From: an uncultured bacterium
Lineage (GTDB): Bacteria > Bacillota > Clostridia > Lachnospirales > Lachnospiraceae
Reading direction: 5' to 3'
Length of the DNA stretch: 5,543 nucleotides
Assembly: GCA_905214855.1 (NCBI GenBank)
Contig: CAJMNU010000106.1
Coordinates: 1 to 5,543, forward strand
The position numbers and the translations under genes are program-made. Shown here in pieces: positions 1 to 5,543 of this stretch. Below the pieces are notes generated by a model. The model searched no databases and was not told the origin of the DNA. It worked only from the letters and a program-made list of their open reading frames with translations. The stretch's first letter is position 1; the number at the start of each line of letters is the position of its first letter.

Positions 1-1
1 T

Positions 2-403
2 GTCTCAAAGTATATCACCGACATTCTGACTTCCTTTCTTCTTTACACACCAAAAAAATCAACTGCCCAGCCATATCTTACTATGTCAGAATATGTCACT
101 TGCTATATCAGTGAACATTTTTGTGAGGAAATCCCCATATGTCGTCTGGCAGAACTTGCCGGACTAAGTCAATATCATTTTATACGTACCTTCAAAAAAG
201 AAACCGGTTTCACTCCCCACGAATACTTGATCAATACTCGTATGATTCATGCCAAATATCTTTTAAAAAATTCCTCCCTTTCCATAAAAGATATTTGTTT
301 CCACACAGGTTTCTCCTGTGAAAGTGTATTCTGCACTGCTTTCAAACGCCATCAGGGCATGACTCCTTTAGAGTACCGCTCTCTGGAAAAAATATCTTAT
401 TAG
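2..403 (+). CDS. AraC-family transcriptional regulator, C-terminal DNA-binding part (5' end outside window)
   Basis: This is the C-terminal 133 residues of an AraC/XylS-type regulator. The reading frame is open from base 2 with no stop, and the residues before the first ATG (base 83) read as the usual linker and first helix, so ATG 83 is internal and the true start lies left of the window. Counting from base 2, the double helix-turn-helix covers about residues 30-128. The first HTH contains LAELAGLSQYHFIRTFKKETG. The second has SIKDICFHTGFSCESVF followed by the family signature FKRHQGMTPLEYR. The family binds promoter DNA as an activator, usually with an N-terminal ligand or dimerisation domain; that part is not visible, so the effector is unknown. 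It faces the minus-strand operon tail to tail, so it is not obviously the regulator of those genes. The family call is very secure; the function is open. Confidence 0.93.
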   Translation, partial: VSKYITDILTSFLLYTPKKSTAQPYLTMSEYVTCYISEHFCEEIPICRLAELAGLSQYHFIRTFKKETGFTPHEYLINTRMIHAKYLLKNSSLSIKDICFHTGFSCESVFCTAFKRHQGMTPLEYRSLEKISY

Positions 404-595
404 AAACGATTTTATACTTTTCTATCACAAACACTATTATATGGTTAAAAAAGGATCAAATATATTTAGAAAATACAGATAAAAAAGAATAAGAAATAGG
501 GGATCAAACACTATTTTCCCAGTTGTTTTTGATCCCCATTCTCAAAGAAGTTAAATATGATTATTTTTCATTGATCTATCGTTTTATTCAAAGAC
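404..595. other. AT-rich convergent intergenic spacer
   Basis: This spacer lies between the stop of the AraC-type gene and the stop of the L,D-transpeptidase gene. It has no plausible coding frame. It contains the terminator hairpin at 499-537 and an 11-bp direct repeat (CAAACACTATT at 428-438 and 505-515). I see no plus-strand terminator with a U tract for the AraC-type gene, so its transcript may end at the same hairpin inefficiently or run on. Confidence 0.7.
481..537 (-). terminator. Rho-independent terminator of the flavodiiron/L,D-transpeptidase operon
   Basis: A perfect 10-bp stem is formed by GGGGATCAAA (499-508) and TTTGATCCCC (528-537), with a 19-nt loop. Read on the minus strand, the stem is followed by the T-rich run TATTTCTTATTCTTTTTT (498-481), about 60 nt after the L,D-transpeptidase stop. 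On the plus strand the stem is followed by ATTCTCAAAG, which is not a U tract, so it should work mainly for the minus strand. Confidence 0.8.
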
Positions 596-1276
596 TTAAC
601 GGTAAATAAACAAACGGCAGCCTTTTTCCACTACAGGCCATATTTTATCAATATCATCATTCTTCATCTGGATACATCCTGCTGTATAATTCAAGCCATT
701 TTTTGCTTCTCCGTGGATCAGGATTGCACCCCCTAGTGCTGTATACCAATTAGGTTTTTCTCCTTTATTGATCGCTTCAATAATAGAATTCCTTTGTGCC
801 TCTGTGATCAGACCATCACGGTATCCTCTCTCTGCATCCTCAATCATTGGATAGGAAACATCCAGTGATTTATGGAAACGATCATGGAGTCTCTTTTCGC
901 AAATATAGAACTCGCCCTCTGGAGTTACCATGTCCCCTTCCTGCACCTTATCAAATCCCTCTCTCTGTCCAATGATCACCGGATAAAAGCTCTGGACTTC
1001 AGTTCCCTTCATCAAATATAATGTTTTAGAATATTTAGAGACTACAATATATGTCTCATCTTTCTCTGTCTTTTCTGCAGCATCTGCCAGCTTTTGGGGT
1101 TCAGACAAAGTTGGTTTCTCACCATCCCACGGGTTATAAGTTTGATTTCCAGAAATACTGCCTGGTCCCATCGCAACAGCCTCATCTTTGAGAACGGAAG
1201 GTGGTCCTGCAAAGGCAGATATTGTCCCTCCTAAAAGAAAAATTCCCATCATTCCTGCTGCAATTAATTTTTTCAT
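596..1276 (-). CDS. Secreted L,D-transpeptidase, YkuD domain
   Basis: This 226-residue exported enzyme probably makes or edits L,D (3-3) peptide cross-links in peptidoglycan, or attaches other groups to it. Residues 1-23 are a signal peptide (MKK, then a hydrophobic core, then AFA before G24). A short Pro/Gly-rich linker follows, and the YkuD domain runs from about residue 75 to the C-terminus. The visible signatures are TPEGEFYI (118-125), IHG with His188, and TAGCIQMKN with the catalytic Cys201. The common SHGCIR form is replaced by TAGCIQ; TxGCI variants occur, from memory, in YafK-like members. The start at 1276 is chosen over longer in-frame ATGs at 1291 and 1408 because GGAGAG (1284-1289) sits 7 nt upstream and the signal peptide begins there; the longer form would overlap the upstream gene by more than 100 bp. 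It lies 25 bp behind the flavodiiron gene with no terminator between them, so it is probably co-transcribed. Its exact substrate is unknown. Confidence 0.9.
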   Translation of the reverse strand: MKKLIAAGMMGIFLLGGTISAFAGPPSVLKDEAVAMGPGSISGNQTYNPWDGEKPTLSEPQKLADAAEKTEKDETYIVVSKYSKTLYLMKGTEVQSFYPVIIGQREGFDKVQEGDMVTPEGEFYICEKRLHDRFHKSLDVSYPMIEDAERGYRDGLITEAQRNSIIEAINKGEKPNWYTALGGAILIHGEAKNGLNYTAGCIQMKNDDIDKIWPVVEKGCRLFIYR

Positions 1277-1283
1277 TTTATTA

Positions 1284-1289
1284 CTCTCC
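1284..1289 (-). promoter_or_regulatory. Ribosome binding site of the L,D-transpeptidase gene
   Basis: GGAGAG lies 7 nt before the ATG at 1276 and decides the start. The alternative ATG at 1291 has only a weak purine run in front of it. Confidence 0.75.
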
Positions 1290-1301
1290 ATTCTGTTTCT
1301 T

Positions 1302-3095
1302 CTATCCAATTGGCTCAAAATCTGCTGCTCCATGTTTACAGAGCGGACAAATATAATCATCCGGAAGCGTCTCTCCTTCATAGATATATCCACATATCTT
1401 GCAGACAAAGCCTTTCTTTCCTTCTGTTTCTGGCTTTGGTTTCACATAATTCTGATAATACGTATAGGTCATGGTATCTTTATCACTCATTACCCTCGCT
1501 TCTGTCACCGTACAGATAAACATTCCATGTGTATCTAAATCTACATACTGCTCCACTTTCAGTGAAAGAAAGGCATTGATATACTTAGGAAGGAATACCA
1601 GACCATTATCCGAACGATATGGAGCCCAGCCAGCAAACTTGTCTGCCTGTCGTCCACTCTGGAATCCAAAATTCTGAAATACCTCAAATGGTGCATCCAC
1701 AGAGAGACAGTTTACATTCATAATACCTGTTTTCTTAATAACATGATGCGAATAATTTGCTTTATTGATATTGACTGCTACCCTGTATGGATTATCTGTA
1801 AGCTGAGTCACAGTATTAACGATCAGTCCATTGTCCTTTGTTCCATCGTTGGAAGTCACAACATAAAGACCATATCCGATTCTAAATAAAGCTGTCATAT
1901 CATTCTTGTTTGCTTTTTCTGCAGACTGTGCAATGTATTCTCTGCTTAATTCCTCTGCCATAGCCTCCATCTGCTGTATATTCTCCTCACTAACAGAAGA
2001 CATGATCTTTACCGTACTGTTCAGCCATGTAATGTTTTTGCTCTTTTCAAACATTCCTTTCATTACCTTAGAGGCAAGAGGTGCCCAAGAACCGTTCTCG
2101 ATCAAAGCAATCGTTCGATTTTGATAACCCCGCTCCGTCAAATGTTCAATAAATGTCCGCATAAATGGGAAAATATCTGCATTGTATGTTGTTGTTGCAA
2201 GAACCAGCTTTCCATAACGGAATGCATCTGCCACTGCTTTTGACATATCCGTGCGTGCCAAATCGCATACTATGACTTCTGGGCATCCTTTTTCTCTCAG
2301 TTTATTTGCCAAGAGTTCCACAGCTTTTCTAGTATTTCCATAAACAGAAGTATATGCAATCATGATCCCCTCTGATTCCACTTCATAGGATGACCAGATA
2401 CGATATTTTTCAATATAATGTCCTAAATTCTCCTTCAGAACAGGTCCATGAAGCGGACAGATCATCTGAATGTCCAGCCCTCCGGCTGCTTTCAAAAGAT
2501 TTCTCACCTGACTTCCATATTTCCCTACAATTCCAATATAGTAACGTCTTGCCTCATCATCCCACTCTTCATCAACATCCAGTGCCCCAAACTTGCCAAA
2601 ACCGTCTGCTGAAAATAATACCTTATCCGTACTGTCATAGGTCACCATAACCTCTGGCCAATGTACCATTGGAGCAAATACAAAAGTCAGTACATGTTTT
2701 CCCAAAGTCAGAGTCTCTCCATTCTGTACCTCTAACTTTTTCCCATCTAATTCCATTCCACGGAAAAAATTCTCTATCATACAGAACGTCTTTGTATTGG
2801 CTACGATCACAGTGTCTGGATATACTTTCATAAAATTCTGGATATTTGCAGAGTGATCGGGTTCCATATGTTGTACAATTAGATAATCGGGTTTTCTTCC
2901 CTCTAATGCTTTCTCTACATTATCCAGCCATTCATGTGTAAACTTTGCATCCACAGTATCCATCACTGCAATTTTATCATCTTTTATAACATAGGAATTA
3001 TAACACATCCCATTTGGAACGATATACTGCCCCTCAAATAGATCAACCTGATGATCGTTCACTCCTGCATAGATAATATCGTCTGTAATTTTCAT
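1302..3095 (-). CDS. Flavodiiron protein fused to flavin reductase and rubredoxin (O2/NO reductase)
   Basis: This 597-residue cytoplasmic protein is expected to reduce O2 to water and/or NO to N2O, protecting an anaerobe. It has four modules. (1) A metallo-beta-lactamase-like diiron core spans about 1-240, with the full ligand set: HMEPDH (His76, Glu78, Asp80, His81), His145, Asp164 and His216. (2) A flavodoxin domain spans about 243-387, with the FMN phosphate loop TSVYGNT (249-255), the loop TTTYNAD and the loop ENGSWAP. (3) A flavin-reductase-like split-barrel spans about 400-550. (4) A C-terminal rubredoxin has CKIC (Cys565, Cys568) and CPLC (Cys583, Cys586). Only 14 residues separate the Cys pairs, which is the short-spaced type. 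The fusion suggests an internal electron chain from reduced nicotinamide or flavin to the diiron site; the exact route is inference. The start at 3095 is preferred over ATG 3119 because AAAGGGG (3104-3110) lies 8 nt upstream and the protein then begins MKITDDI, as is typical. It has its own promoter upstream and leads the operon. Confidence 0.95.
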   Translation of the reverse strand: MKITDDIIYAGVNDHQVDLFEGQYIVPNGMCYNSYVIKDDKIAVMDTVDAKFTHEWLDNVEKALEGRKPDYLIVQHMEPDHSANIQNFMKVYPDTVIVANTKTFCMIENFFRGMELDGKKLEVQNGETLTLGKHVLTFVFAPMVHWPEVMVTYDSTDKVLFSADGFGKFGALDVDEEWDDEARRYYIGIVGKYGSQVRNLLKAAGGLDIQMICPLHGPVLKENLGHYIEKYRIWSSYEVESEGIMIAYTSVYGNTRKAVELLANKLREKGCPEVIVCDLARTDMSKAVADAFRYGKLVLATTTYNADIFPFMRTFIEHLTERGYQNRTIALIENGSWAPLASKVMKGMFEKSKNITWLNSTVKIMSSVSEENIQQMEAMAEELSREYIAQSAEKANKNDMTALFRIGYGLYVVTSNDGTKDNGLIVNTVTQLTDNPYRVAVNINKANYSHHVIKKTGIMNVNCLSVDAPFEVFQNFGFQSGRQADKFAGWAPYRSDNGLVFLPKYINAFLSLKVEQYVDLDTHGMFICTVTEARVMSDKDTMTYTYYQNYVKPKPETEGKKGFVCKICGYIYEGETLPDDYICPLCKHGAADFEPIG

Positions 3096-3103
3096 GGATT
3101 CTG

Positions 3104-3110
3104 CCCCTTT
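3104..3110 (-). promoter_or_regulatory. Ribosome binding site of the flavodiiron gene
   Basis: AAAGGGG with an 8-nt spacer precedes the ATG at 3095. For the upstream ATG at 3119, the only purine-rich candidates are either about 14 nt away or touching the start codon, so that start, 8 residues longer, is less likely. Confidence 0.65.
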
Positions 3111-3123
3111 CTTGGTCATTTCC

Positions 3124-3155
3124 TATACTGAAATCCTTCTAATGTTTCCAGTATA
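3124..3155. promoter_or_regulatory. Inverted repeat over the -10 and start region of the flavodiiron promoter (candidate operator)
   Basis: TATACTGAAA (3124-3133) and TTTCCAGTATA (3145-3155) are inverted copies differing by one extra C, with an 11-bp spacer. One arm coincides with the -10 box and the other lies just downstream of the expected start site. That is the usual position for a repressor site. The arms match no regulator motif I can name with confidence. Confidence 0.45.
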
Positions 3156-3178
3156 CCTGATTCATTCTTAAAAGTAAA
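3150..3178 (-). promoter_or_regulatory. Sigma-A-type promoter of the flavodiiron/L,D-transpeptidase operon
   Basis: On the minus strand, a -35 TTTACT (3178-3173) and a -10 TATACT (3155-3150) are separated by exactly 17 bp. They match the consensus at 4/6 and 5/6 positions. Transcription would begin near 3143, giving a leader of roughly 47 nt before the chosen ATG at 3095. The promoter lies just downstream of the terminator of the preceding operon. Confidence 0.7.
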
Positions 3179-3190
3179 CCACTCCAGCTT

Positions 3191-3204
3191 ATATTTGCAA
3201 ATAT
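3191..3204. promoter_or_regulatory. Perfect 14-bp palindrome upstream of the -35 (candidate regulator site)
   Basis: ATATTTGCAAATAT is a perfect inverted repeat centred about 55 bp upstream of the expected start of transcription, a typical activator position. It is AT-rich, so chance is possible. No named regulator can be assigned from sequence alone. Confidence 0.35.
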
Positions 3205-3234
3205 CAACCAACTACTAACAATATCAGGAGCTTG

Positions 3235-3281
3235 AAAAACGGGTGGTTTTCTCATGGTTTTAACCATAAATTTCCCACCCG
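3235..3281 (-). terminator. Rho-independent terminator of the two-gene membrane-protein operon
   Basis: On the minus strand, a GC-rich 7-bp stem CGGGTGG/CCACCCG (3275-3281 with 3240-3246) is followed directly by TTTTT (3239-3235). Inside it is a second stem, ATGGTT/AACCAT (3254-3267), so the hairpin has an inner and an outer helix joined by an internal loop. It lies about 50 nt after the stop of the 3332-4501 gene and separates that operon from the flavodiiron promoter. Confidence 0.85.
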
Positions 3282-3331
3282 CACAGATCATGATCAAATG
3301 TTCATTTGTATTTGTGACGCAAAAGCTCTAT

Positions 3332-4501
3332 TTATGCTGTTACTGTTCCCATTTGTTCCTCATTCTGTTCTTCTGTATCTTCTTCCTCATTCTGCATACT
3401 CTGCTTATCTTCTTCCTCTGTCTCCCACTGATTCACACTTACATCATCTGATGTTTCATTTTCTCTCTGATCTTTGGAAGTCCAAGAAGCTGCAATTTCA
3501 GCAATGTTTTTCCAAAACTCTTCCAATGCAGGTTTTAAACTTTCATAAAACCATATTTTGAACTGTTCTGCAACTTCCTTTCCTTTCTCATTCACACCAG
3601 TCCATTCTCCAATCTTCTCACCGACCTGAAGCATCTTTTTAACAAAACATCCTGCTGCTCCGATTCCCATCATAAATCCGACCAGTATGCCAACCATGCC
3701 AATTCCAACCACAGCATGTACAAATCCTGCTATCAGTAATGTACCTGCTGCTGCCACCTTTACAGTTACCACAGTGAGTAAGGCGAGGATTGCCGTTCCA
3801 GCAATCAATTTTAGCTGTTTCTCTACCTCTTTCCAGTCCAGTCTTCCAGCTATCCCTTCCCAAATCGTTTTTTCTTTATATCCTGCTGCGGCAACAGAAA
3901 TCCCAATCTCCCTCTCCGTCATCTGTGCCGGAACATTCTCCAATCTTCCCTGCACTTTCAAAATATACACGGCAAGTGCCATATAAATTTCCTTTTCGAA
4001 AGTTTCCTCTGCATCCACCAGCTTTTGTATGTTTTCTTCTCCCAATTTCTCGGTCAGCTTAAAAGATGTCTCGCAGTCCAAATATAAAACAGAATACTCA
4101 CAAAGATATTCTATCACAGCTTTTTTCAACACAGACAGATCTTTCTTTTCTTCTAAGCCATCCGGCACTTGTCTATCTGCTGCCTGTGCACAAGCACTCA
4201 GAATGTCAAATAAGAATTCCTCCTGTTCTTCGTCTTTACATTCTTTTAGCATCTCATCCAGTGTCTTCTCTGCAACTGCTTCCATTCCATCTTTTTGTAC
4301 TGCCTCAAAACTCATATGAAACATATCAATACCAGCCTGCAGTTCTTCAATCACCCGATCTGCATCCACATGTTCGATCCGACTCATCAGAGAATCTTTT
4401 AGACTCTGCTTCTTATCCAAATCAAATTGTTCTTCCTCCTGAAGTTCCTGTGCCAATCGTTCTGCCATATCCAATTCTTGTTTTGTCCATCTGCTCTTCA
4501 T
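3332..4501 (-). CDS. Uncharacterised membrane protein with glycine-zipper hairpin and acidic tail
   Basis: I do not recognise a family for this 389-residue protein. Residues 1-120 are highly charged and look helical or coiled-coil (many Glu, Lys, Leu, Gln). Residues 120-225 form a less charged, probably helical domain containing AVYILKVQGRL (177-187). Residues about 231-287 are strongly hydrophobic, enough for two membrane helices; the second is Gly-rich with a GxxxGxxxG run at Gly271, Gly275 and Gly279. After Lys288-Lys289 comes an amphipathic stretch with several Trp residues. The C-terminal tail (341-389) has 18 Asp/Glu and only 3 Lys/Arg. There is no signal peptide, so both ends probably face the cytoplasm. 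The start is supported by AAAGGAG 7 nt upstream. It is the last gene of an operon, 14 bp after the 4516-5543 gene, with a strong terminator behind it. Function unknown; a membrane-remodelling, pore-forming or scaffold role would be speculation. Confidence 0.85.
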   Translation of the reverse strand: MKSRWTKQELDMAERLAQELQEEEQFDLDKKQSLKDSLMSRIEHVDADRVIEELQAGIDMFHMSFEAVQKDGMEAVAEKTLDEMLKECKDEEQEEFLFDILSACAQAADRQVPDGLEEKKDLSVLKKAVIEYLCEYSVLYLDCETSFKLTEKLGEENIQKLVDAEETFEKEIYMALAVYILKVQGRLENVPAQMTEREIGISVAAAGYKEKTIWEGIAGRLDWKEVEKQLKLIAGTAILALLTVVTVKVAAAGTLLIAGFVHAVVGIGMVGILVGFMMGIGAAGCFVKKMLQVGEKIGEWTGVNEKGKEVAEQFKIWFYESLKPALEEFWKNIAEIAASWTSKDQRENETSDDVSVNQWETEEEDKQSMQNEEEDTEEQNEEQMGTVTA

Positions 4502-4508
4502 CTACAAA

Positions 4509-4515
4509 CTCCTTT
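4509..4515 (-). promoter_or_regulatory. Ribosome binding site of the 3332-4501 gene
   Basis: AAAGGAG with a 7-nt spacer precedes the ATG at 4501. It directly follows the stop codon of the upstream gene (4518-4516), which suggests the two genes are translated from one mRNA. Confidence 0.85.
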
Positions 4516-5543
4516 CTACCTGTATCTATCTGTTTCCTGTACTCTTTCTTCCATTTCCTGCTCTTCCCAAGATCTACCCTCATTCTGGCAGATCTGCTCT
4601 TTTCTATCCTTAAAGTGGCTCTTCCTGATATCTGATCCTGTCTCTCTTTCACAGCCAACAGTAAGATCTGTATAAAAGCTCTGGAGATCCAAGATAGGAT
4701 CAAAAATCATCCTATTAGCGCAACGTCCTGACACTGTTCCAAATAATAGCTGCAGCTGCAAAAATGGTCTGATATATAAAACAGCCATCCCACTTCTGCC
4801 TGTCCTAGAAGAAATATGTGAAACAGTTCCAGTGACATTTTGACAGGCAGAAGAGATATCAGGAATCATAAAGATCTTCATACTGATTCCCAACAAAACT
4901 GCCATAATTCCTACTGCACTCTGGAAATCCTGTTGTCTATCGTTTTTTTCTCTTTCTCCCACTTCCTTGTAGATCGTATTCCATGCCTGTACACATGCCC
5001 CCAAAATCTCTGGATAGTTCTGAAATTCCATTGGCAGATCTCCCTGTAAAGCTGTGATATAAACTGCCCCTGCTATGATAAGAGGTTCACATCTGTCTGA
5101 TATAGATTCTCTTAAAACTTTACTTTGCATGTACACCATCTGAGATAGCAGCAGCTTTGCTGTCTTTTCCATCTGTTCTTCAATCTTCTTTCCCAGTACC
5201 TCTTCTGATTCTCCTGCTAACTCAAAAGATTGTAATGTATTCAAAGAACCGGTGATCCCCTGCTCTACATGCATCTGGCGCATACACTCATAACTGTGAA
5301 GACAAAAGCCTTTTTTTTGCATTTCTCCCATACCTTCTGTAAGGTATAACAGTATCTGTCTTACAGAAATAGGTTTTTGGTTCTGGCAGCAGGTATGATA
5401 TGCCTGTAAAAAACATACTCTTCCTTTCTCTGACTTCTCACAGTATTCTCTAACTTCTTCCCAATTCTCCTGCTCAGAAAGATATACTACAATATCTGCC
5501 ATTTTCTCAGCTGTGACCGGATATCCCCCCAGTTGTTCCTGTA
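4516..5543 (-). CDS. Uncharacterised protein with membrane segment, N-terminus outside window
   Basis: No family is recognised. The frame is open to the right edge: the 13 codons upstream of the first ATG (5502) have no stop and read as ordinary protein, and that ATG has no good ribosome binding site, so the gene very probably starts beyond the window. Numbering from that ATG, residues 1-140 are helical, fairly charged and unusually rich in Cys (for example CC at 38-39). Residues 146-156 are AVYITALQGDL, closely resembling the block in the downstream gene. Residues 195-213 are a likely membrane helix, and about 237-258 is a second, weaker hydrophobic stretch. The last 45 residues are hydrophilic and charged. 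It is followed after 14 bp by the 3332-4501 gene, so the two form an operon whose promoter is not in the window. That the frame is real is supported by its length and the clean overlap-free junction. Confidence 0.78.
   Translation of the reverse strand, partial: QEQLGGYPVTAEKMADIVVYLSEQENWEEVREYCEKSEKGRVCFLQAYHTCCQNQKPISVRQILLYLTEGMGEMQKKGFCLHSYECMRQMHVEQGITGSLNTLQSFELAGESEEVLGKKIEEQMEKTAKLLLSQMVYMQSKVLRESISDRCEPLIIAGAVYITALQGDLPMEFQNYPEILGACVQAWNTIYKEVGEREKNDRQQDFQSAVGIMAVLLGISMKIFMIPDISSACQNVTGTVSHISSRTGRSGMAVLYIRPFLQLQLLFGTVSGRCANRMIFDPILDLQSFYTDLTVGCERETGSDIRKSHFKDRKEQICQNEGRSWEEQEMEERVQETDRYR

Noticed and set aside
83..403. ATG at 83 as the true start of the AraC-family gene
   Set aside because: The frame is open to the left edge, upstream codons read as normal linker for this family, and a 106-residue stand-alone form is not needed to explain the sequence.
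1277..1408. Longer N-terminus for the L,D-transpeptidase, starting at 1408 or 1291
   Set aside because: The 1408 start would overlap the rubredoxin end of the upstream gene and bury the signal peptide 44 residues inside; the 1291 start has no good ribosome binding site, whereas the 1276 start does.
1188..1538. Plus-strand frames opposite the L,D-transpeptidase and flavodiiron genes
   Set aside because: They are shadows of well-recognised minus-strand genes, with no ribosome binding site or family similarity.
3286..3308. Small palindromes GATCATGATC and CAAATG-TT-CATTTG after the 3332-4501 stop
   Set aside because: They are short, have almost no loop, lie in the 3' untranslated stretch before a clear terminator, and are easily explained by chance in AT-rich DNA.
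4066..4635. 189-residue plus-strand reading frame
   Set aside because: It lies antisense to the two membrane-protein genes, is Ser/Pro/Leu-rich as expected for the reverse of Glu/Lys-rich coding sequence, and resembles no family I know.
4422..4703. 93-residue minus-strand frame overlapping the junction of the two membrane-protein genes
   Set aside because: It is out of frame with both neighbours, which have better length and, for the downstream one, a strong ribosome binding site; a frameshift joining them is not needed.

Overview
The window looks like chromosome of an anaerobic gut-type Firmicute, most likely Lachnospiraceae or a near relative. The reasons are low-to-moderate GC, strong AGGAG-type ribosome binding sites, and a flavodiiron protein fused to a flavin reductase and a short-spaced rubredoxin, which is an architecture I associate with strict anaerobes. 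This placement is inference; no rRNA or species-specific marker is present.

Layout, left to right. Positions 2-403 (+) hold the C-terminal end of an AraC-family regulator whose start lies off the left edge. It converges on a minus-strand operon. Bases 404-595 are an AT-rich convergent spacer carrying a hairpin whose U-rich tail terminates the minus-strand transcript. At 596-1276 (-) is a secreted YkuD-type L,D-transpeptidase. Its start was chosen at 1276 because a good Shine-Dalgarno and a clean signal peptide begin there. Only 25 bp upstream, 1302-3095 (-) encodes the four-module flavodiiron protein (metallo-beta-lactamase diiron core, flavodoxin, flavin reductase, rubredoxin). A sigma-A-like promoter (TTTACT-17-TATACT, 3150-3178) drives these two genes. 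It is flanked by two candidate operators: an inverted repeat over the -10/start region and a perfect 14-bp palindrome upstream of the -35.

Upstream of that promoter, a strong intrinsic terminator (3235-3281) closes a separate minus-strand operon of two unrecognised genes, 3332-4501 and 4516-5543. The second runs off the right edge. They are 14 bp apart, both are predicted membrane proteins, and they share a short conserved block just before their membrane segments, so they may be diverged tandem paralogues.

Taken together, the window has an oxygen/nitric-oxide detoxification gene apparently co-transcribed with a cell-wall cross-linking enzyme, next to an independent, uncharacterised membrane-protein pair. 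I see no tRNA, rRNA, CRISPR, insertion sequence or phage attachment site. The membrane pair and the regulatory architecture at the flavodiiron promoter are the most novel-looking parts.
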